Of a stretch of 7,804 nucleotides of DNA, positions 6,939 to 7,804 are shown one piece after another. Source of the DNA: Gammaproteobacteria bacterium. Its GTDB lineage: Bacteria > Pseudomonadota > Gammaproteobacteria > Pseudomonadales > UBA3067. The position numbers and the translations under genes are program-made. The notes under the pieces are model-generated. The model ran no database searches and was not told the origin of the DNA. It worked only from the letters and a program-made list of their open reading frames with translations. The stretch is taken from positions 78,686 to 86,489 of the forward strand of contig NVVB01000009.1 in assembly GCA_002402085.1 (NCBI GenBank), given 5' to 3'. Each line of letters opens with the position of its first letter. The stretch's first letter is position 1.

Positions 6939-7117
6939 GATGTTTTGGCTTGTTGACGAGTAATTGGAAGGCGTTGTTCGAATGAGTTCGTTTGCATACC
7001 GATTCATCCGCTTTAACTGGACTGAGCGCCTGTTTTTAAAATAGTTATCTTGAGCGATAGTCTACCCCAAAACTCGTCAAAACTCAGCGATGAGGGTGGC
7101 TAGGCACGATTTCCGCT

Positions 7118-7143
7118 GTGTCTCTGGTACACTGCGAAGACAC
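7118..7143 (+). promoter_or_regulatory. Candidate extended -10 promoter inside an inverted repeat, for the YihY-family gene
   Basis: TGGTACACT (7125-7133) fits an extended -10 element, TGn followed by TACACT, 30 bases before the ATG at 7163. The -35 region is poor, which extended -10 promoters tolerate. A perfect 6-bp inverted repeat, GTGTCT (7118-7123) with AGACAC (7138-7143), flanks the -10 and could be an operator or a start-region hairpin. Transcription would begin roughly at 7140, giving a short leader of about 20-25 bases. Confidence 0.4.
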
Positions 7144-7162
7144 GGTAAATGGGGTGTTTTCT

Positions 7163-7804
7163 ATGGTTAGGACTTATTGGCGGTTTGTGGTCAGTGTATT
7201 CAAAGCAGTGATTAATGACGACTGCTCTAAACACGCCGCGGCACTTACTTACACCACGCTATTTGCCATTGTTCCGTTACTCACTGTGACGTTTAATATG
7301 TTCGCTCTGGTGCCCGCGTTTCAGGGCGCGGCAGAGCAGGTGCAAAGCGTTATTTTAGAAAATGTAGTGCCTAGTTCCAGTAAAGAAATCGAAACCTATC
7401 TCGCGGGGTTTATCAGCCAAGCGCGCAAGCTGACCTTTGTAGGCTTTGTGTTTCTCGCCGTGACCTCGTTTTTACTATTACGTAATATAGATCGGACACT
7501 GAATCAATTTTGGAGTGCAAGCCAATCCAGGAAAGGTTTGACAGTATTCCTTACCTATTGGACCGTGTTAAGTCTTGGGCCATTACTCTTGGGCGTAGCA
7601 TTAGGGATTAATGCGTATCTGGTGTCATTGACTATTCTGGTCGAGAAAGTTGATGTCATCGGTTTGCTGCCTTCGCTGTTGGAATACAGCTCTTATGGGT
7701 TATCGATATTAGCGTTTACGTGTATTTATTATGTCGTGCCTAATGTACCGATTAAAATAAAACACGCCATAATCGGGGGCGTATTTACTGCCTCGGTGAT
7801 TGAG
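7163..7804 (+). CDS. YihY/BrkB-family inner-membrane protein, N-terminal 214 residues (3' end outside window)
   Basis: The frame is open from the ATG at 7163 to the window edge, so the gene continues to the right; E. coli YihY is about 290 residues. The N-terminus has the family pattern: a short amphipathic start, then DDCSKHAAALTYTTLFAIVP (19-38), leading into the first membrane helix. Hydrophobic helices are seen at about 30-50, 91-106, 131-155, 176-192 and from 200 onward, with FVGFVFLAVTSFLLLRNIDR (92-111) and NQFW (114-117) matching the family's conserved middle. The family (PF03631, UPF0761) was once annotated as ribonuclease BN through a misassignment, and as BrkB from Bordetella serum resistance; its molecular function is not settled. 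GGGG (7151-7154), eight bases upstream, is a plausible ribosome-binding site. A nearer upstream ATG (7149) is out of frame. Confidence 0.9.
   Translation, partial: MVRTYWRFVVSVFKAVINDDCSKHAAALTYTTLFAIVPLLTVTFNMFALVPAFQGAAEQVQSVILENVVPSSSKEIETYLAGFISQARKLTFVGFVFLAVTSFLLLRNIDRTLNQFWSASQSRKGLTVFLTYWTVLSLGPLLLGVALGINAYLVSLTILVEKVDVIGLLPSLLEYSSYGLSILAFTCIYYVVPNVPIKIKHAIIGGVFTASVIE

Noticed and set aside
6939..7007. 23-residue N-terminal extension of the SUI1 protein from the ATG at 7005-7007
   Set aside because: The family begins just before RLVYSTETG, which matches the internal ATG at 6936-6938; the upstream start has no better ribosome-binding site and the extra residues resemble nothing known.
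7068..7087. Tandem CAAAACTCGT / CAAAACTCAG
   Set aside because: Only two 10-bp copies with two differences; too short to call a repeat element.
1..7804. A new defence, mobile or biosynthetic system
   Set aside because: All clear genes fall into conserved chromosomal families in a plausible housekeeping order; no integrase, transposase, toxin-antitoxin pair, CRISPR repeats or effector-like proteins are visible.

Overview
The window is an ordinary chromosomal segment of a gammaproteobacterium. The secA, argJ and Nudix/ThiE-fusion order, and a YciH-type SUI1 protein with a Cys-rich N-terminus, recall Pseudomonas, Marinobacter and Oceanospirillales-like marine bacteria. Base composition is moderate (near 50% GC by eye) and even across the genes. 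I see no mobile element, tRNA, rRNA, CRISPR array or phage gene, and no convincing new multi-gene system.

Layout. 1-1539 (+) is the C-terminal 512 residues of SecA, the preprotein translocase ATPase, entering from the left edge. 1540-2064 is a 525-bp gap with no convincing gene but several structured elements: a candidate terminator stem-loop, a 44-bp near-perfect inverted repeat, and three imperfect 18-bp tandem units. 2065-3285 (+) is argJ (arginine biosynthesis). Thirty bases later, 3316-4266 (+) encodes a MutT-like Nudix domain fused to a ThiE-like domain; the pair is probably one transcript. After a 143-bp gap, 4410-5402 (+) encodes a bacterial-luciferase-like flavin oxidoreductase of the YhbW/MsnO8 type. 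It converges, with 24 bp between, on two minus-strand genes: a YdjM/DUF457-type membrane metal-dependent hydrolase (6425 to 5427) and, upstream of it, a YciH/SUI1 translation factor-like protein (6938 to 6564). The gap between those two holds a 14-bp tandem repeat that reaches into the SUI1 stop codon. A divergent intergenic region of 224 bp precedes a YihY/BrkB-family inner-membrane protein (7163 onward, +), which runs off the right edge.

How the genes relate. The window is a string of housekeeping and conserved genes rather than one pathway: protein export (SecA), arginine biosynthesis (ArgJ), probable nucleotide-pool sanitation (Nudix-ThiE), and four conserved genes with loosely defined roles. 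The points most worth a second look are the non-coding repeats (1654-1697, 1913-1966, 6497-6567) and the loss of expected catalytic residues in the ThiE-like domain.
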